The translations under genes were made by a program, and so were the position numbers. This document shows, in pieces, positions 51,671-60,878 of a stretch of DNA of 64,000 nucleotides. A model generated the notes under the pieces. That model searched no databases and had not been told where the DNA came from. It saw only the letters and a list, made by a program, of their open reading frames with translations. Where the stretch lies: positions 55,872 to 119,871 of the forward strand of contig NZ_JAQGJM010000035.1 of NCBI RefSeq assembly GCF_028290625.1, written 5' to 3'. Numbering within the stretch: the first letter of the stretch is position 1; each line of letters begins with the position of its first letter. This stretch comes from Devosia sp. (GTDB taxonomy: Bacteria > Pseudomonadota > Alphaproteobacteria > Rhizobiales > Devosiaceae).

Positions 51671-52546
51671 GTGAGCGGCGTGCCGTTTCTCAAGATGAAC
51701 GGTTTGGGCAACGAGATCATCGTGGCCGATATGCGCGGCCGGACCGACCGGGTGACGGCCGCCGCCGCGATCGCCATCAATGGCTCGAGCGACACCAAGT
51801 TCGACCAGATCATGGCGATCCATGACCCGCGCACCTCGGGCACGTTCGGCTATATCGAGATCATCAATTCGGACGGCACGCGGGCGCAGGCCTGCGGCAA
51901 TGGCATGCGCTGCGTCGTGCAGGCCCTGGCGGCCCAGACCGGGCAGAAGAGCTACGTGTTCGAGACGCTGGCGGGGATTTTGACCGGCGACGAGCATGAT
52001 GATGGGCTGATCGCGGTTGATATGGGCAAGCCGCATTTCGGCTGGCAGGAGATTCCGCTCAGCGAGGAATTCATCGATACCACCGGGATCGAGCTGCAGA
52101 TCGGGCCGATTGATGCGCCGATCCTGCATACGCCGTCGGTCGTCTCCATGGGCAATCCGCATGCCACGTTCTGGGTCAAGGACGATGTGTGGAACTATGC
52201 GCTTGACCGTTTCGGACCGCTGCTCGAGAACCATCCGATCTTCCCGGAACGGGCGAATATCTCCATCGCACAGGTTGTAAGCAGTGATCACATTATCCTG
52301 CGCACCTGGGAACGTGGCGCTGGGCTGACCAAGGCTTGCGGCACGGCCGCTTGTGCAGCCTTGGTCAATGGCGCGCGCACCAAGCGCACCGGCCGCAAGG
52401 CGACGGTGACGCTGCCGGGTGGCGATCTGCTGATCGAGTGGGCCGACAATGATCATGTGATTTTGACCGGTCCGGCCGAGCTCGAATTTGCCGGCGTGGT
52501 CGATCCGGCGACCGGCGTGTGGTCGCGTGACGAGGAAGCGGCCTGA
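51671..52546 (+). CDS. dapF: Diaminopimelate epimerase
   Basis: A 291-residue epimerase that makes meso-diaminopimelate. The two catalytic cysteines are Cys75 in [12 protein letters not shown] and Cys223 in [12 protein letters not shown]. The [13 protein letters not shown] start is normal. The GTG at 51671 has GAGG 6 nt upstream and is preferred; an ATG 12 nt earlier lacks a ribosome site. mtaB follows without a gap. Confidence 0.96.
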   Translation: MSGVPFLKMNGLGNEIIVADMRGRTDRVTAAAAIAINGSSDTKFDQIMAIHDPRTSGTFGYIEIINSDGTRAQACGNGMRCVVQALAAQTGQKSYVFETLAGILTGDEHDDGLIAVDMGKPHFGWQEIPLSEEFIDTTGIELQIGPIDAPILHTPSVVSMGNPHATFWVKDDVWNYALDRFGPLLENHPIFPERANISIAQVVSSDHIILRTWERGAGLTKACGTAACAALVNGARTKRTGRKATVTLPGGDLLIEWADNDHVILTGPAELEFAGVVDPATGVWSRDEEAA

Positions 52547-53812
52547 ATGTCAGTCGAAACGCTAACATTTGGGTGTCGTTTAAACGCCTATGAGAGCGAG
52601 GTGATGAAGGCCGAAGCCCTCAAGGCCGGGCTCGATAATGCCATCATCATCAACACCTGCGCCGTCACCGCCGAGGCCGTTCGCCAGGCAAAACAGGCCG
52701 CGCGCAAGGCGCGGCGCGACAATCCGGACGCCAAGATCATCGTCACCGGCTGCGCGGCGCAGACTGAAGCGCGCTCGTTCGGCGACATGGCCGAAGTCGA
52801 CTTAGTCATTGGTAACAATGACAAAATGAGCGCCGCCGCCTACGCGCCCATGGTGTTCGGCACGCCGCTGAACGACAAGGTCCAGGTCAACGACATCATG
52901 AGCGTGCGGGAGACCGCCGGTCACCTGATCGAGGGCATGGACGGCCGCGCTCGCGCCTTCGTGCAGGTCCAGAACGGCTGTGATCATCGCTGCACCTTCT
53001 GCATCATCCCCTTCGGCCGCGGCCCCTCCCGTTCGGTGCCGATGGGCGCAATCGTCAATCAGATCAAGACCTTGGTCGACAACGGCTACGGCGAAGTGGT
53101 GCTCACCGGGGTCGATATTACCTCGTATGGCGGCGACCTGCCGGGCCTGCCGACCCTTGGCAAGCTGACCCAATCAATCCTGCGGCACGTGCCCAGCCTG
53201 CCGCGCCTGCGCATCTCCTCGATCGATTCCATCGAAGCCGACGAGGCTCTGTATGATGCTGTCGCCAGCGATAGGCGCTTGATGCCGCACCTCCATTTGT
53301 CGCTGCAATCGGGCGACGACATGATTCTCAAGCGCATGAAACGCCGGCATAGCCGCGACGACGCGCTGACAATCGTGAGCAAACTCAGGACCTTGCGACC
53401 AGACATGGTGTTCGGCGCCGATATCATCGCCGGCTTCCCGACTGAAACCGACGAGATGTTCGATAACACCTTACGCATCGTCGAAGAGGCCGACCTCACC
53501 TATCTGCACGTCTTCCCCTATTCGCCGCGCGAAGGCACGCCGGCCGCGCGGATGCCGCAGGTCGACAAAGGCGTCGCCAAGCGCCGGGCCGCCATGCTGC
53601 GCGCAGCGGGCGAGCGGCAGGTTGCCAAGTTGCAAGCCAGCCGGATCGGCATGGTCGAGAACGTCTTGATCGAGCGCGACGGCCTTGGCCGGACCGAACA
53701 ATTCTTGCCGGTAGCCGTTGCTGGTACACAGCCGGGCGAGTTGCTTTCCGTACGGGTGACCGGTGCGGGCAGCGATGGGCTGGTCGGCGAGCCGGTCCGC
53801 GACGCGGCTTGA
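52547..53812 (+). CDS. mtaB: tRNA t6A37 methylthiotransferase MtaB
   Basis: A 421-residue radical SAM enzyme that converts t6A37 to ms2t6A in tRNA. The N-terminal cluster ligands are Cys10, Cys38 and Cys69 (FGCRLN, INTCAV, VTGCAA). The radical SAM motif is NGCDHRCTFCIIPFGRGPSRS (Cys145, 149, 152). The TRAM domain is at the C-terminus. Its substrate modification is made with TsaD (58-59 kb). The ATG follows the dapF stop TGA immediately, so the two are coupled. Confidence 0.95.
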   Translation: MSVETLTFGCRLNAYESEVMKAEALKAGLDNAIIINTCAVTAEAVRQAKQAARKARRDNPDAKIIVTGCAAQTEARSFGDMAEVDLVIGNNDKMSAAAYAPMVFGTPLNDKVQVNDIMSVRETAGHLIEGMDGRARAFVQVQNGCDHRCTFCIIPFGRGPSRSVPMGAIVNQIKTLVDNGYGEVVLTGVDITSYGGDLPGLPTLGKLTQSILRHVPSLPRLRISSIDSIEADEALYDAVASDRRLMPHLHLSLQSGDDMILKRMKRRHSRDDALTIVSKLRTLRPDMVFGADIIAGFPTETDEMFDNTLRIVEEADLTYLHVFPYSPREGTPAARMPQVDKGVAKRRAAMLRAAGERQVAKLQASRIGMVENVLIERDGLGRTEQFLPVAVAGTQPGELLSVRVTGAGSDGLVGEPVRDAA

Positions 53813-53824
53813 TAGTTTGAAAGT

Positions 53825-55024
53825 ATGGCGATGACTGAAAAGAAGCCCGGATTCTTCAAGCGCCTGTTCGGCGGCGAGGCGCCTGCGCCCGAGCCGGTGC
53901 CCAGCCAGCCGCTGCCCATCAATCCGGAGCCGCCTGTGCCGCCGGAGCCGGTCAAGCCGACGCCACCAGCGCCCGAGCCGGAAATTCCGCAATCCGAACC
54001 CGAAGAAGTGCCCTCGCCGGGGCCACCCGAAACCCAGCCAGAAGCGTTTAGCGCGGCGCGGGAGGCGGTGGCACAGGTTTCGCCGGTGCCCGAAGCACCG
54101 CGTCTCGGCTGGTTTGCCCGGCTGAGTTCTGGCCTCAAGCGCTCGTCGGACCAGCTCACCGGCTCGATCGCCAATGTCTTCACCAAGAAAAAGCTCGACG
54201 CGGCGACGCTGGACGAGCTGGAAGAGGTGCTGATCCAGGCCGACCTGGGCATGGAGACAGCTATCGCCATCACCGAAACCCTGCGCCGCGATCGCTTCGA
54301 TCGCGACGTCAGCGGCGAGGATGTGCGCGCCGTGCTGGCGGCCGAGGTCGAGAAGGTGCTGGGTCCGGTGGCGCAGCCACTGGTGATCGACAGCACCAAA
54401 AAGCCTTTCGTGATCCTGATGATCGGGGTCAATGGCTCGGGCAAGACCACGACGATCGGCAAACTGAGCCAGAAGTTTTCCGCCGAAGGCAAATCGGTGT
54501 TGCTGGCTGCCGGCGACACTTTTCGCGCGGCGGCGATCGAGCAGTTGCAGATCTGGGGTCAGCGCACCAATACACCGGTGGTCGGCGGTCCTGCGGGCGC
54601 CGACGCCTCGGGTCTCGCTTTCGATGCGATGACGCGCGCCGGGGCTGAGGGTCGCGATGTGTTGATCATCGACACGGCCGGCCGATTGCAGAACCGCGAC
54701 GAATTGATGAGCGAGCTGGAAAAGATCATCCGCGTGATCAAGAAGGTCGATCCGACCGCGCCGCATGCCACCTTGCTAACGCTCGATGCGACCACGGGGC
54801 AGAACGCGCTGCGGCAAGTGGAAATTTTCGGCCAGCGCGCCGGGGTCACCGGGTTGGTGATGACCAAGCTTGATGGCACGGCGCGGGGCGGGATCCTGGT
54901 GGCTATTGCCCGCAAGTTCGGCATGCCGGTGCATTTCATCGGGGTCGGCGAGGGCGTGGATGATCTGGAGCCGTTCCAGGCCGCCGATTTCGCGCAGGCC
55001 ATCGCCGGCGCCCCAATCGCTTAG
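53825..55024 (+). CDS. ftsY: Signal recognition particle receptor FtsY
   Basis: A 399-residue SRP-receptor GTPase. The first about 75 residues are a Pro/Glu-rich acidic region, then the NG domain: [20 protein letters not shown] is the N-terminal helix that binds membrane, [18 protein letters not shown] the G1 motif, [26 protein letters not shown] and [16 protein letters not shown] further motifs. It pairs with Ffh. An in-frame ATG two codons later is possible. It is in the dapF-mtaB-ftsY-yciB order. Confidence 0.97.
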   Translation: MAMTEKKPGFFKRLFGGEAPAPEPVPSQPLPINPEPPVPPEPVKPTPPAPEPEIPQSEPEEVPSPGPPETQPEAFSAAREAVAQVSPVPEAPRLGWFARLSSGLKRSSDQLTGSIANVFTKKKLDAATLDELEEVLIQADLGMETAIAITETLRRDRFDRDVSGEDVRAVLAAEVEKVLGPVAQPLVIDSTKKPFVILMIGVNGSGKTTTIGKLSQKFSAEGKSVLLAAGDTFRAAAIEQLQIWGQRTNTPVVGGPAGADASGLAFDAMTRAGAEGRDVLIIDTAGRLQNRDELMSELEKIIRVIKKVDPTAPHATLLTLDATTGQNALRQVEIFGQRAGVTGLVMTKLDGTARGGILVAIARKFGMPVHFIGVGEGVDDLEPFQAADFAQAIAGAPIA

Positions 55025-55114
55025 CCGCATTTGCACCACGCTTGAGCAGTATCGCCTGCTTGCGTCGGACCGCATAGCGGACCACATTAGACGAAACCTG
55101 AAAGCATCTGACCC

Positions 55115-55825
55115 ATGAGCGACAACAAGGCCGAGGCCGCCGAACCCCAGTTGAACTGGGACGAGATGCGCCCCCAGATCATCAAGCTGGTGCTGGAGCT
55201 GGGGCCGCTGGTGGTGTTTTTCCTCGCCAACGCGAAGGGCGAGGATATCCTCGCGGCCAATCCGATGCTGAGCGGCTGGTTCGGTGGTCACGCCATCATT
55301 TTCGCCACGGCGGTGTTCATGGCGGCGATGGCGATCTCGCTGTTGGTGGCCTGGCTGGTGCTGAAAAAGGTCGCCGTGATGCCGCTGGTGACCGGCATCG
55401 TCGTCATGGTGTTTGGCGGCCTGACGCTCTGGCTGCAGGACGATACTTTTATCAAGATCAAGCCGACCATCACCAACCTGCTGTTTAGCGGCACACTGCT
55501 GGGCGGGTTGCTGTTCAAGCAATCGCTGCTCAAATACGTGTTTGGCGATGTCTACAAGCTGCTGCCGCGCGGCTGGTATCTGCTGACCCTGCGTTGGGGT
55601 CTGTTCTTCCTGGCGCTGGCGATTGCCAACGAGGTGGTGTGGCGCGGCGCCAATGCGTATTTCCCCAATGATGCCAAGGCCGCGGGCGACGTGTGGGTGT
55701 CGTTCAAAGTCTGGGGTGTGATGCCGCTGACCGTGCTGTTCTCGGTGCTGCAACTGCCGACGCTGACCAAATATGCGCCGCCCGCCGAGCCGCCGCATGC
55801 TCCGCCCATAGTGATAGAGAGCTGA
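55115..55825 (+). CDS. yciB: Inner-membrane septation protein A (YciB family)
   Basis: A 236-residue integral membrane protein with five to six hydrophobic segments. KLVLELGPLVVFFLANAKGEDILAANP is the conserved start, LWLQDDTFIKIKPTITNLLFSGTLLGGLLFKQSLLKYVFG the middle block, and RWGLFFLALAIANEVVWR the following one. The family (ispZ/yciB) affects cell division and intracellular spread in Shigella and cell-envelope synthesis in E. coli. The gap after ftsY is 90 bp. Confidence 0.92.
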   Translation: MSDNKAEAAEPQLNWDEMRPQIIKLVLELGPLVVFFLANAKGEDILAANPMLSGWFGGHAIIFATAVFMAAMAISLLVAWLVLKKVAVMPLVTGIVVMVFGGLTLWLQDDTFIKIKPTITNLLFSGTLLGGLLFKQSLLKYVFGDVYKLLPRGWYLLTLRWGLFFLALAIANEVVWRGANAYFPNDAKAAGDVWVSFKVWGVMPLTVLFSVLQLPTLTKYAPPAEPPHAPPIVIES

Positions 55826-55864
55826 GAGCCGCTGGCTCCCAGCTTTTCGGAAGACCTCGGAAGA

Positions 55865-56266
55865 TTAGCCAAACAGCCCGATGACCACGCCCTGGGCGAT
55901 CAGGACGAGCAGCAGGTGGGCGCCATCGATCAGGGTCAGTGACCATTTCGAATTCTGGTAGCGGTGGTTGAGGATCATCGAGGTCAAAACGAACCCCAGC
56001 CACATGTGGGCTCCCACCAGGGCGCCATTGAGCGGCGTAGTGGCGCCGGTGAGCAGGGGCGTGAGCCCGGCGATGAAATAGGCCATCACCAGTTCGACAA
56101 CAATGGCCCAGATGAACGGCGACGGACCGGCGTTGAGTTGGTCCCGGCTCTTACCCAAAGCGGCCAGCCATTGCTTGGACAGACTCATGTACCAGCCGGC
56201 ACCGATAGCCATGCTGACCACGCCGGCCACGATAACGGCCAGCCAATTGACGGCAAAATGCATCAT
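55865..56266 (-). CDS. DUF1761 family membrane protein
   Basis: A 133-residue membrane protein with four hydrophobic segments. FAVNWLAVIVAGVVSMAIGAGWYMSLSKQWLAALGKS is the typical DUF1761 start (N-W-x-A-x-x-V-A-x-x...G-x-x-WY); TSMILNHRYQNSKWSLTLIDGAHLLLVLIAQGVVIG is the end. The function is unknown. The ATG at 56266 follows GGAGGGGGA; the neighbouring gene's stop is 59 bp upstream. Confidence 0.83.
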   Translation of the reverse strand: MMHFAVNWLAVIVAGVVSMAIGAGWYMSLSKQWLAALGKSRDQLNAGPSPFIWAIVVELVMAYFIAGLTPLLTGATTPLNGALVGAHMWLGFVLTSMILNHRYQNSKWSLTLIDGAHLLLVLIAQGVVIGLFG

Positions 56267-56325
56267 GTGAATTCCCCCTCCGCGCGAGTTGCGCGTCAGG
56301 AATGCTAATTCATTCCACCGTCGAG

Positions 56326-56760
56326 CTAAAGCCCGCCCATCTGGCAGATCAGTTTCCATTCATCGTCGCGCACCGGCGAGACCGATAGCCGCGACAGCTT
56401 GATCAGCGCGATTTCGGCGAGTGCCGGAGTCGCCTTGATGGTGGCCAAGGTCACCGGCTTGGGCAGCGGCTTGACGGCTTCCACGTCGACGCATTCCCAC
56501 ATCACCTTGCCGTCCTTGCCCAGCTCGGCGGTGTCATCGGGATGGGCCAGGGCGATGACACGGATGATCCCGACGATCTCCTTGCCGATATTGGAATGAT
56601 AGAAGAAGGCCTCGTCGCCGAGCTGCATGGCCTTCATGTTGTTGCGCGCCGCGTAGCTGCGCACGCCATGCCAGGATTCGGGTTCGCCGCGCGCCGTCTT
56701 GGCCGTCATGTCCGCAAACGAGAACACGTCCGGCTCCGATTTCATCAGCCAGTATGCCAT
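56326..56760 (-). CDS. EVE domain-containing protein (THYN1-like)
   Basis: A 144-residue protein. AYWLMKSEPDVFSFADMTA is the diagnostic start of the EVE family related to human THYN1; SWHGVRSYAARNNMKAMQLGDEAFFYHSN, IGKEIVGIIRVI, WECVDVEAVKPLPKPVTL and the LSRLSVSPVRDDEWKLICQMGGL end follow. These proteins bind modified cytosines or other modified bases. It starts 2 nt after the yciI stop. Confidence 0.92.
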   Translation of the reverse strand: MAYWLMKSEPDVFSFADMTAKTARGEPESWHGVRSYAARNNMKAMQLGDEAFFYHSNIGKEIVGIIRVIALAHPDDTAELGKDGKVMWECVDVEAVKPLPKPVTLATIKATPALAEIALIKLSRLSVSPVRDDEWKLICQMGGL

Positions 56761-56762
56761 GG

Positions 56763-57056
56763 TCAGAATTCCCGGCCGGTGTGATTGAACGCCACGCGCC
56801 ACGGCTTGATGTCGGGCGTGCCAAATATGCCTTCGGTGAAGAACGGGTCTTGCATGAAGCTCGTCGTAGCGGCCTCGAGCGTCTCGGCTTCCAGCACCAG
56901 CAAGGAGCCTTCGGCATTGCCGTCCGGACCCATCAGGGCGCCGCCCATGACCAGTTTTTCGCCCAAAGCCTTGAGGTGCTCCAGATGGACTGGCCGGACA
57001 GCAAGGCGCTTCTCGCCCATTCCAGGATTGTCCTTGACGATCATGGCAAACAGCAT
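56763..57056 (-). CDS. YciI family protein
   Basis: A 97-residue ferredoxin-like protein. LFAMIVKDNPGMGEKRLAVRPVHLEHLKALGEKLVMGGALMGPDGNAEGSLLVLEAETLEAATTSFMQDPFFTEGIF is typical of YciI, with a conserved His in HLEHL and the D-PF motif. The biochemical activity is unknown. It lies in the tsaD-gpsA-yciI-EVE unit, 3 nt after gpsA. Confidence 0.87.
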   Translation of the reverse strand: MLFAMIVKDNPGMGEKRLAVRPVHLEHLKALGEKLVMGGALMGPDGNAEGSLLVLEAETLEAATTSFMQDPFFTEGIFGTPDIKPWRVAFNHTGREF

Positions 57057-57059
57057 TGG

Positions 57060-58046
57060 TCAGTCCTCTCGCTTGAGCGGGCGGGACATCAGCCCGGCCA
57101 CGATGGTTTGAATGGTGTCGCGGCCACTGAGCACGGCGTTGACGGCATCGATCAGGGGGACGTCGACCGCCAGGCTCCGCGCCAGTTCGGCGGCGACGGG
57201 CGTGGTGCTGACGCCCTCTGCCAGCTTGGCGCCGGCCGCGATGATGGCCTCAGCCGTGCGCCCCTGTCCCAGCGCGATGCCGAACTGGTAATTGCGCGAT
57301 TGCGTGGAGGTGCAGGTCAGGGTGAGGTCGCCGAGGCCCGCCAGACCCGTCAGGGTGCTGGCGGAGCCGCCCATGGCGACCACCATGCGGGCCATTTCGG
57401 AATAACCGCGAGCCAACAGCGCCGAGCGCGCCGATGCGCCCAGATTGGCACCCTCGACGGCGCCGCATGCCAGCGCATAGATGTTCTTCAGCGCCCCGGC
57501 GATCTCGACGCCGATGCGGTCGTCGGCGGCATAGGGGCGGAAGCTGGGGCCGGCCAAAGCGGCCGCGAGCGCGGAGGTGGCGCTGGCATCATCGCCGGCT
57601 AGGGTCACCGCGGTGGGCCGGCCCGCCGCGACGTCGGCGGCGAAGCTCGGTCCCGAGAGAACGTAAGGCATCGCGTCAGGCGCCATATCGAGCACTATCT
57701 GGCTCTGGCGCTCCAGCGTGCCGGTCTCGAGGCCCTTGGCGGAGACGATGACTGGCCGGCCGGCGAGAAAATCGGGATCGATTGCGGTCAGCACGGCTCG
57801 CGTCGATTGCGCCGGGACGGCTAGCACGATGATATCGGCAACCTGTATGTCACTGGCGGCCTGGATTTGATCCAGCAGGATCTGCTCACCGAGAAAACGC
57901 GCATTGGTGTGGCGCTGGTTGATCTCTTCGACTTGGGTGGTATCGCGAACTACCAGTGTGACTATGCGGCCAGCCATGGCGGCTGCCTGGGCCAACGCCG
58001 TGCCCCAGGCGCCGCCACCGATGACGCTGACTGTTTCAAGCGGCAT
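57060..58046 (-). CDS. gpsA: Glycerol-3-phosphate dehydrogenase [NAD(P)+]
   Basis: A 328-residue enzyme that makes sn-glycerol 3-phosphate for phospholipid synthesis. [21 protein letters not shown] is the cofactor site, [11 protein letters not shown] and [19 protein letters not shown] the substrate sites with the catalytic Lys in [15 protein letters not shown], and [23 protein letters not shown] the C-terminal motif. Its ATG overlaps the tsaD end by 11 nt. Confidence 0.97.
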   Translation of the reverse strand: MPLETVSVIGGGAWGTALAQAAAMAGRIVTLVVRDTTQVEEINQRHTNARFLGEQILLDQIQAASDIQVADIIVLAVPAQSTRAVLTAIDPDFLAGRPVIVSAKGLETGTLERQSQIVLDMAPDAMPYVLSGPSFAADVAAGRPTAVTLAGDDASATSALAAALAGPSFRPYAADDRIGVEIAGALKNIYALACGAVEGANLGASARSALLARGYSEMARMVVAMGGSASTLTGLAGLGDLTLTCTSTQSRNYQFGIALGQGRTAEAIIAAGAKLAEGVSTTPVAAELARSLAVDVPLIDAVNAVLSGRDTIQTIVAGLMSRPLKRED

Positions 58047-59115
58047 GGGGCACCACTTTCATATCGGGCAGGTCGAGCGGCCAGCGCGGGCGGGCCACGG
58101 TGTCGAGAGCATCGGTGACACCCAGCGCGAAGCGCTCGGCCCCCGCCCAGGCGACCATGGCGCCGTTGTCGGTGCAAAGCGCGATGGGCGGTATGGTGAG
58201 GGTTGCTCCATGTTTGGTGCAGGCTGTTTGTAATGCCGCCGCGATGGCCAAATTGGCGGCAACGCCGCCGGCGACGACGAGATTGAGAGCTTGGCCGGGA
58301 AATTCGGCCCGGAACCGCGCCAGCGCCTGACCGGCCCGGAAGGCCACGATCTCGGCCACCGTGGCCTGGAAACTGGCGGCGATGTCGGCGACGTCCTGGT
58401 TGCTCAACGGAGCCAGGGATTCGGCTTTCAAACGCACAGCGGTCTTGAGGCCGGAGAACGAAAAGTCCAGCCGTTCCTCGCGCAGCAGCGGGCGGGGGAA
58501 CTTGAAGCGGGTGGCATCGCCGCTGCGTGCGACGGCCTCTACAGCCGGACCGCCCGGATGGCCGAGGCTGAGGAGCTTGGCCACCTTGTCGAAGGCCTCG
58601 CCCAGCGCATCGTCGATGGTGGTGCCCCAGCGCTCGTAATCGCCGACGCCGCGCACCAGCACGAATTGCGTGTGGCCGCCCGATACCAGCAGCATCAGAT
58701 AGGGAAATTGCACGCCATTGGTCAGCCGCGCGGTCAGAGCGTGGGCTTCGAGATGGTTGATGGCCAACAGGGGCTTGTCCAGCGCTGCCGCCAAAGCCTT
58801 GGCGGTGGTCAGCCCCACCAGCACACCGCCAATCAGGCCGGGGCCGGCGGTGGCGGCGATGGCATCGACCTCGTCCAGCCCGATGCCGGCCTCACGGCAG
58901 GCCTGGGCAATGATATGGTCCAAATAGGTCACATGGGCGCGCGCGGCCAGTTCGGGGACGACGCCGCCGAATGCCGCATGTTCATCGAGCTGGGATCGCA
59001 CCACATTGGAGACAATGGTACCGTTGCCCGCTGCGTCGCGCATGACAATGGCGGCCGCGGTCTCGTCGCAACTGGTCTCGATGCCCAAAACAATGGTCCA
59101 AGCTTGCCCGGTCAT
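58036..59115 (-). CDS. tsaD: tRNA t6A37 threonylcarbamoyltransferase TsaD
   Basis: A 359-residue ASKHA-fold enzyme that, with TsaB and TsaE, makes t6A at position 37 of ANN-decoding tRNAs. [16 protein letters not shown] is the N-terminal signature, [13 protein letters not shown] the metal-binding His motif (HxEGH type), [12 protein letters not shown] and GVAANLAI nucleotide sites. The product is further modified by MtaB (52.5 kb). It is divergent from hemC, an arrangement frequent in alphaproteobacteria. Confidence 0.97.
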   Translation of the reverse strand: MTGQAWTIVLGIETSCDETAAAIVMRDAAGNGTIVSNVVRSQLDEHAAFGGVVPELAARAHVTYLDHIIAQACREAGIGLDEVDAIAATAGPGLIGGVLVGLTTAKALAAALDKPLLAINHLEAHALTARLTNGVQFPYLMLLVSGGHTQFVLVRGVGDYERWGTTIDDALGEAFDKVAKLLSLGHPGGPAVEAVARSGDATRFKFPRPLLREERLDFSFSGLKTAVRLKAESLAPLSNQDVADIAASFQATVAEIVAFRAGQALARFRAEFPGQALNLVVAGGVAANLAIAAALQTACTKHGATLTIPPIALCTDNGAMVAWAGAERFALGVTDALDTVARPRWPLDLPDMKVVPHAA

Positions 59116-59172
59116 GACGAACTGGTCTACTCCCTGACATGAGCCTGTTGCCTACTATAGGACACCAAGACA

Positions 59173-60120
59173 TTGCAATCGCAACCGCCCTTCGCCCGGA
59201 TCGGAACCCGCGGCTCGCCGCTCGCCCTGGTGCAGGCGCGACTGGTTCGGAGCCTTCTGGCGGCGGCGCATCAGGTCGATCCTGAGCGCGTTGAAATCCA
59301 GGTCATTTCCACCGGCGGCGATCGCTCGCAGCAGAGCAATGCCAGCCTGACCGAAATCGGCGGTAAGGGGCTGTTCACCAAGGAAATCGACCAGGCGCTG
59401 CTCGATGGCGTCGTGGATATCGGCGTGCATTCCTCTAAGGATGTGGCGACCTCACTGCCTGAGGGAATTGCTCTGGCGGCGTTCCTCGAGCGTGAAGATG
59501 TGCGCGATGCCTTCATGTCGGTGACGGCCAAAAGCATCAATGACCTGCCGCCGGGCGCCAAATTCGGTACGTCCTCGATACGACGCGCCGCGCAGGTGCT
59601 GCGGCTGCGGCCGGACCTCTTGATCGTGCCGTTCCGCGGCAATGTGGATACGCGGCTGCAAAAGCTCGCCGACGGGGTGGCGGATGCCACCATGCTGGCC
59701 GTGGCCGGGCTGAACCGGCTGGGCAAGGCCGACCGTATCACCGCGTTTCTCGATCCGCAGCAGTTCATGCCGGCCCCTGCGCAGGGCGCCATCGGCATTA
59801 CGGTGCGCAGCGACGATGCCCGGTTCGCGGCGATCGTGGCGCCGCTCGATCATCCCCAGACTCATCGTGGCATCGTCGCCGAGCGCGCCATGTTGCGGGT
59901 GCTGGATGGTTCGTGCCGCACCCCGGTTGGGGTGCTGTCGAATCTCGATGGAGAGACGCTGGTGCTCAAGGGCGAGATCATCAGCCTCGATGGGCAGGCG
60001 ACATTTGCCGATAGCGTATCGGGACCTGCCGAAGAGGCCGATGCGCTGGGCGCGGCGCTGGGGCACAAGCTGCTCGCGCTGGCGGGTACCGATTTCCTGG
60101 CGCAATGGGCACAGAGCTGA
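59173..60120 (+). CDS. hemC: Hydroxymethylbilane synthase
   Basis: A 315-residue enzyme that polymerises four porphobilinogens. RIGTRGSPLALVQARLV is the start, GVHSSKDVAT carries catalytic Asp90, GTSSIRRAAQVL and FRGNVDTRL follow, and LDGSCRTPVG has Cys248, the attachment site of the dipyrromethane cofactor. The start is a TTG. It is coupled to hemD (TGATG). Confidence 0.96.
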   Translation: MQSQPPFARIGTRGSPLALVQARLVRSLLAAAHQVDPERVEIQVISTGGDRSQQSNASLTEIGGKGLFTKEIDQALLDGVVDIGVHSSKDVATSLPEGIALAAFLEREDVRDAFMSVTAKSINDLPPGAKFGTSSIRRAAQVLRLRPDLLIVPFRGNVDTRLQKLADGVADATMLAVAGLNRLGKADRITAFLDPQQFMPAPAQGAIGITVRSDDARFAAIVAPLDHPQTHRGIVAERAMLRVLDGSCRTPVGVLSNLDGETLVLKGEIISLDGQATFADSVSGPAEEADALGAALGHKLLALAGTDFLAQWAQS

Positions 60121-60851
60121 TGCGCATGCTAGTGACGCGGCCGGAACCCGATGGGCAGGCGACCGTGCAGCGGCTGGCGGCGCTGGCCATCCAGGCCATC
60201 GCGGCGCCGCTGATGAGCCGGCGGACGCTGGACATCAGCCTACCGCCGGCCAATGGTTTTGCCGCCTTGGCGTTGACCAGCACCAATGGGTTGCGGGCCC
60301 TGGAGGATCGCGGGGTGATCGCGCAGTTTTCGCACCTGCCGGTGTTTGCGGTCGGCGGGCGAACCGCGCTCGAAGCCCGCAGCATGGGCTTTGCCGAGGC
60401 GTTCGCTGCCGGGGGCACGCTGGGCGACCTGGTCAATCTGATGGCGCGTGCGCGGCTGGCGGGGCCGGTGTTTTATCCGGCAGGCAAGCATTTGTCGGGC
60501 GATCTGGCAAAGGCGCTGGCCCAGTTCGGCGTGATGGTGGTGACGGCCCGGGTCTATGACATGGTGCCGGTCGAGGCCCTGCCGGATGCCATTGTGTCGG
60601 GGCTGGCGAGCGGCGATATCGGCGGGGTGTTGCTTTATTCGCGGCGCACGGCCGAACTTCTGGTCAAGGCGCTGGAGGGGCAATTGGATCGGGCACAGCG
60701 TTCGCGCATTGCCATGCTATGCCTGTCGGAAGCGGTGGCGGAGCCCTTAATGGCGGCGCATTTCAATCGCATCAGCCTCGCCGATCATCCCAGCGACGAA
60801 TCCATGATGGCGCTGGCTTTGGCTGTTACGCGCGAACAAAACCGGCCATGA
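60120..60851 (+). CDS. hemD: Uroporphyrinogen-III synthase
   Basis: A 243-residue two-domain enzyme that cyclises hydroxymethylbilane. MRMLVTRPEPDGQATVQRL is the typical start; FAALALTSTNGLRAL, FAVGGRTALEARSMGF, VLLYSRRTAELLVKAL and MLCLSEAVAEPL are the loosely conserved family blocks. The sequence is poorly conserved in general, so context (hemC before) supports the call. The ATG at 60120 overlaps the hemC stop. Confidence 0.92.
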   Translation: MRMLVTRPEPDGQATVQRLAALAIQAIAAPLMSRRTLDISLPPANGFAALALTSTNGLRALEDRGVIAQFSHLPVFAVGGRTALEARSMGFAEAFAAGGTLGDLVNLMARARLAGPVFYPAGKHLSGDLAKALAQFGVMVVTARVYDMVPVEALPDAIVSGLASGDIGGVLLYSRRTAELLVKALEGQLDRAQRSRIAMLCLSEAVAEPLMAAHFNRISLADHPSDESMMALALAVTREQNRP

Positions 60852-60878
60852 TGCGGGCCAGCAAGACGGAGCCGTCCC

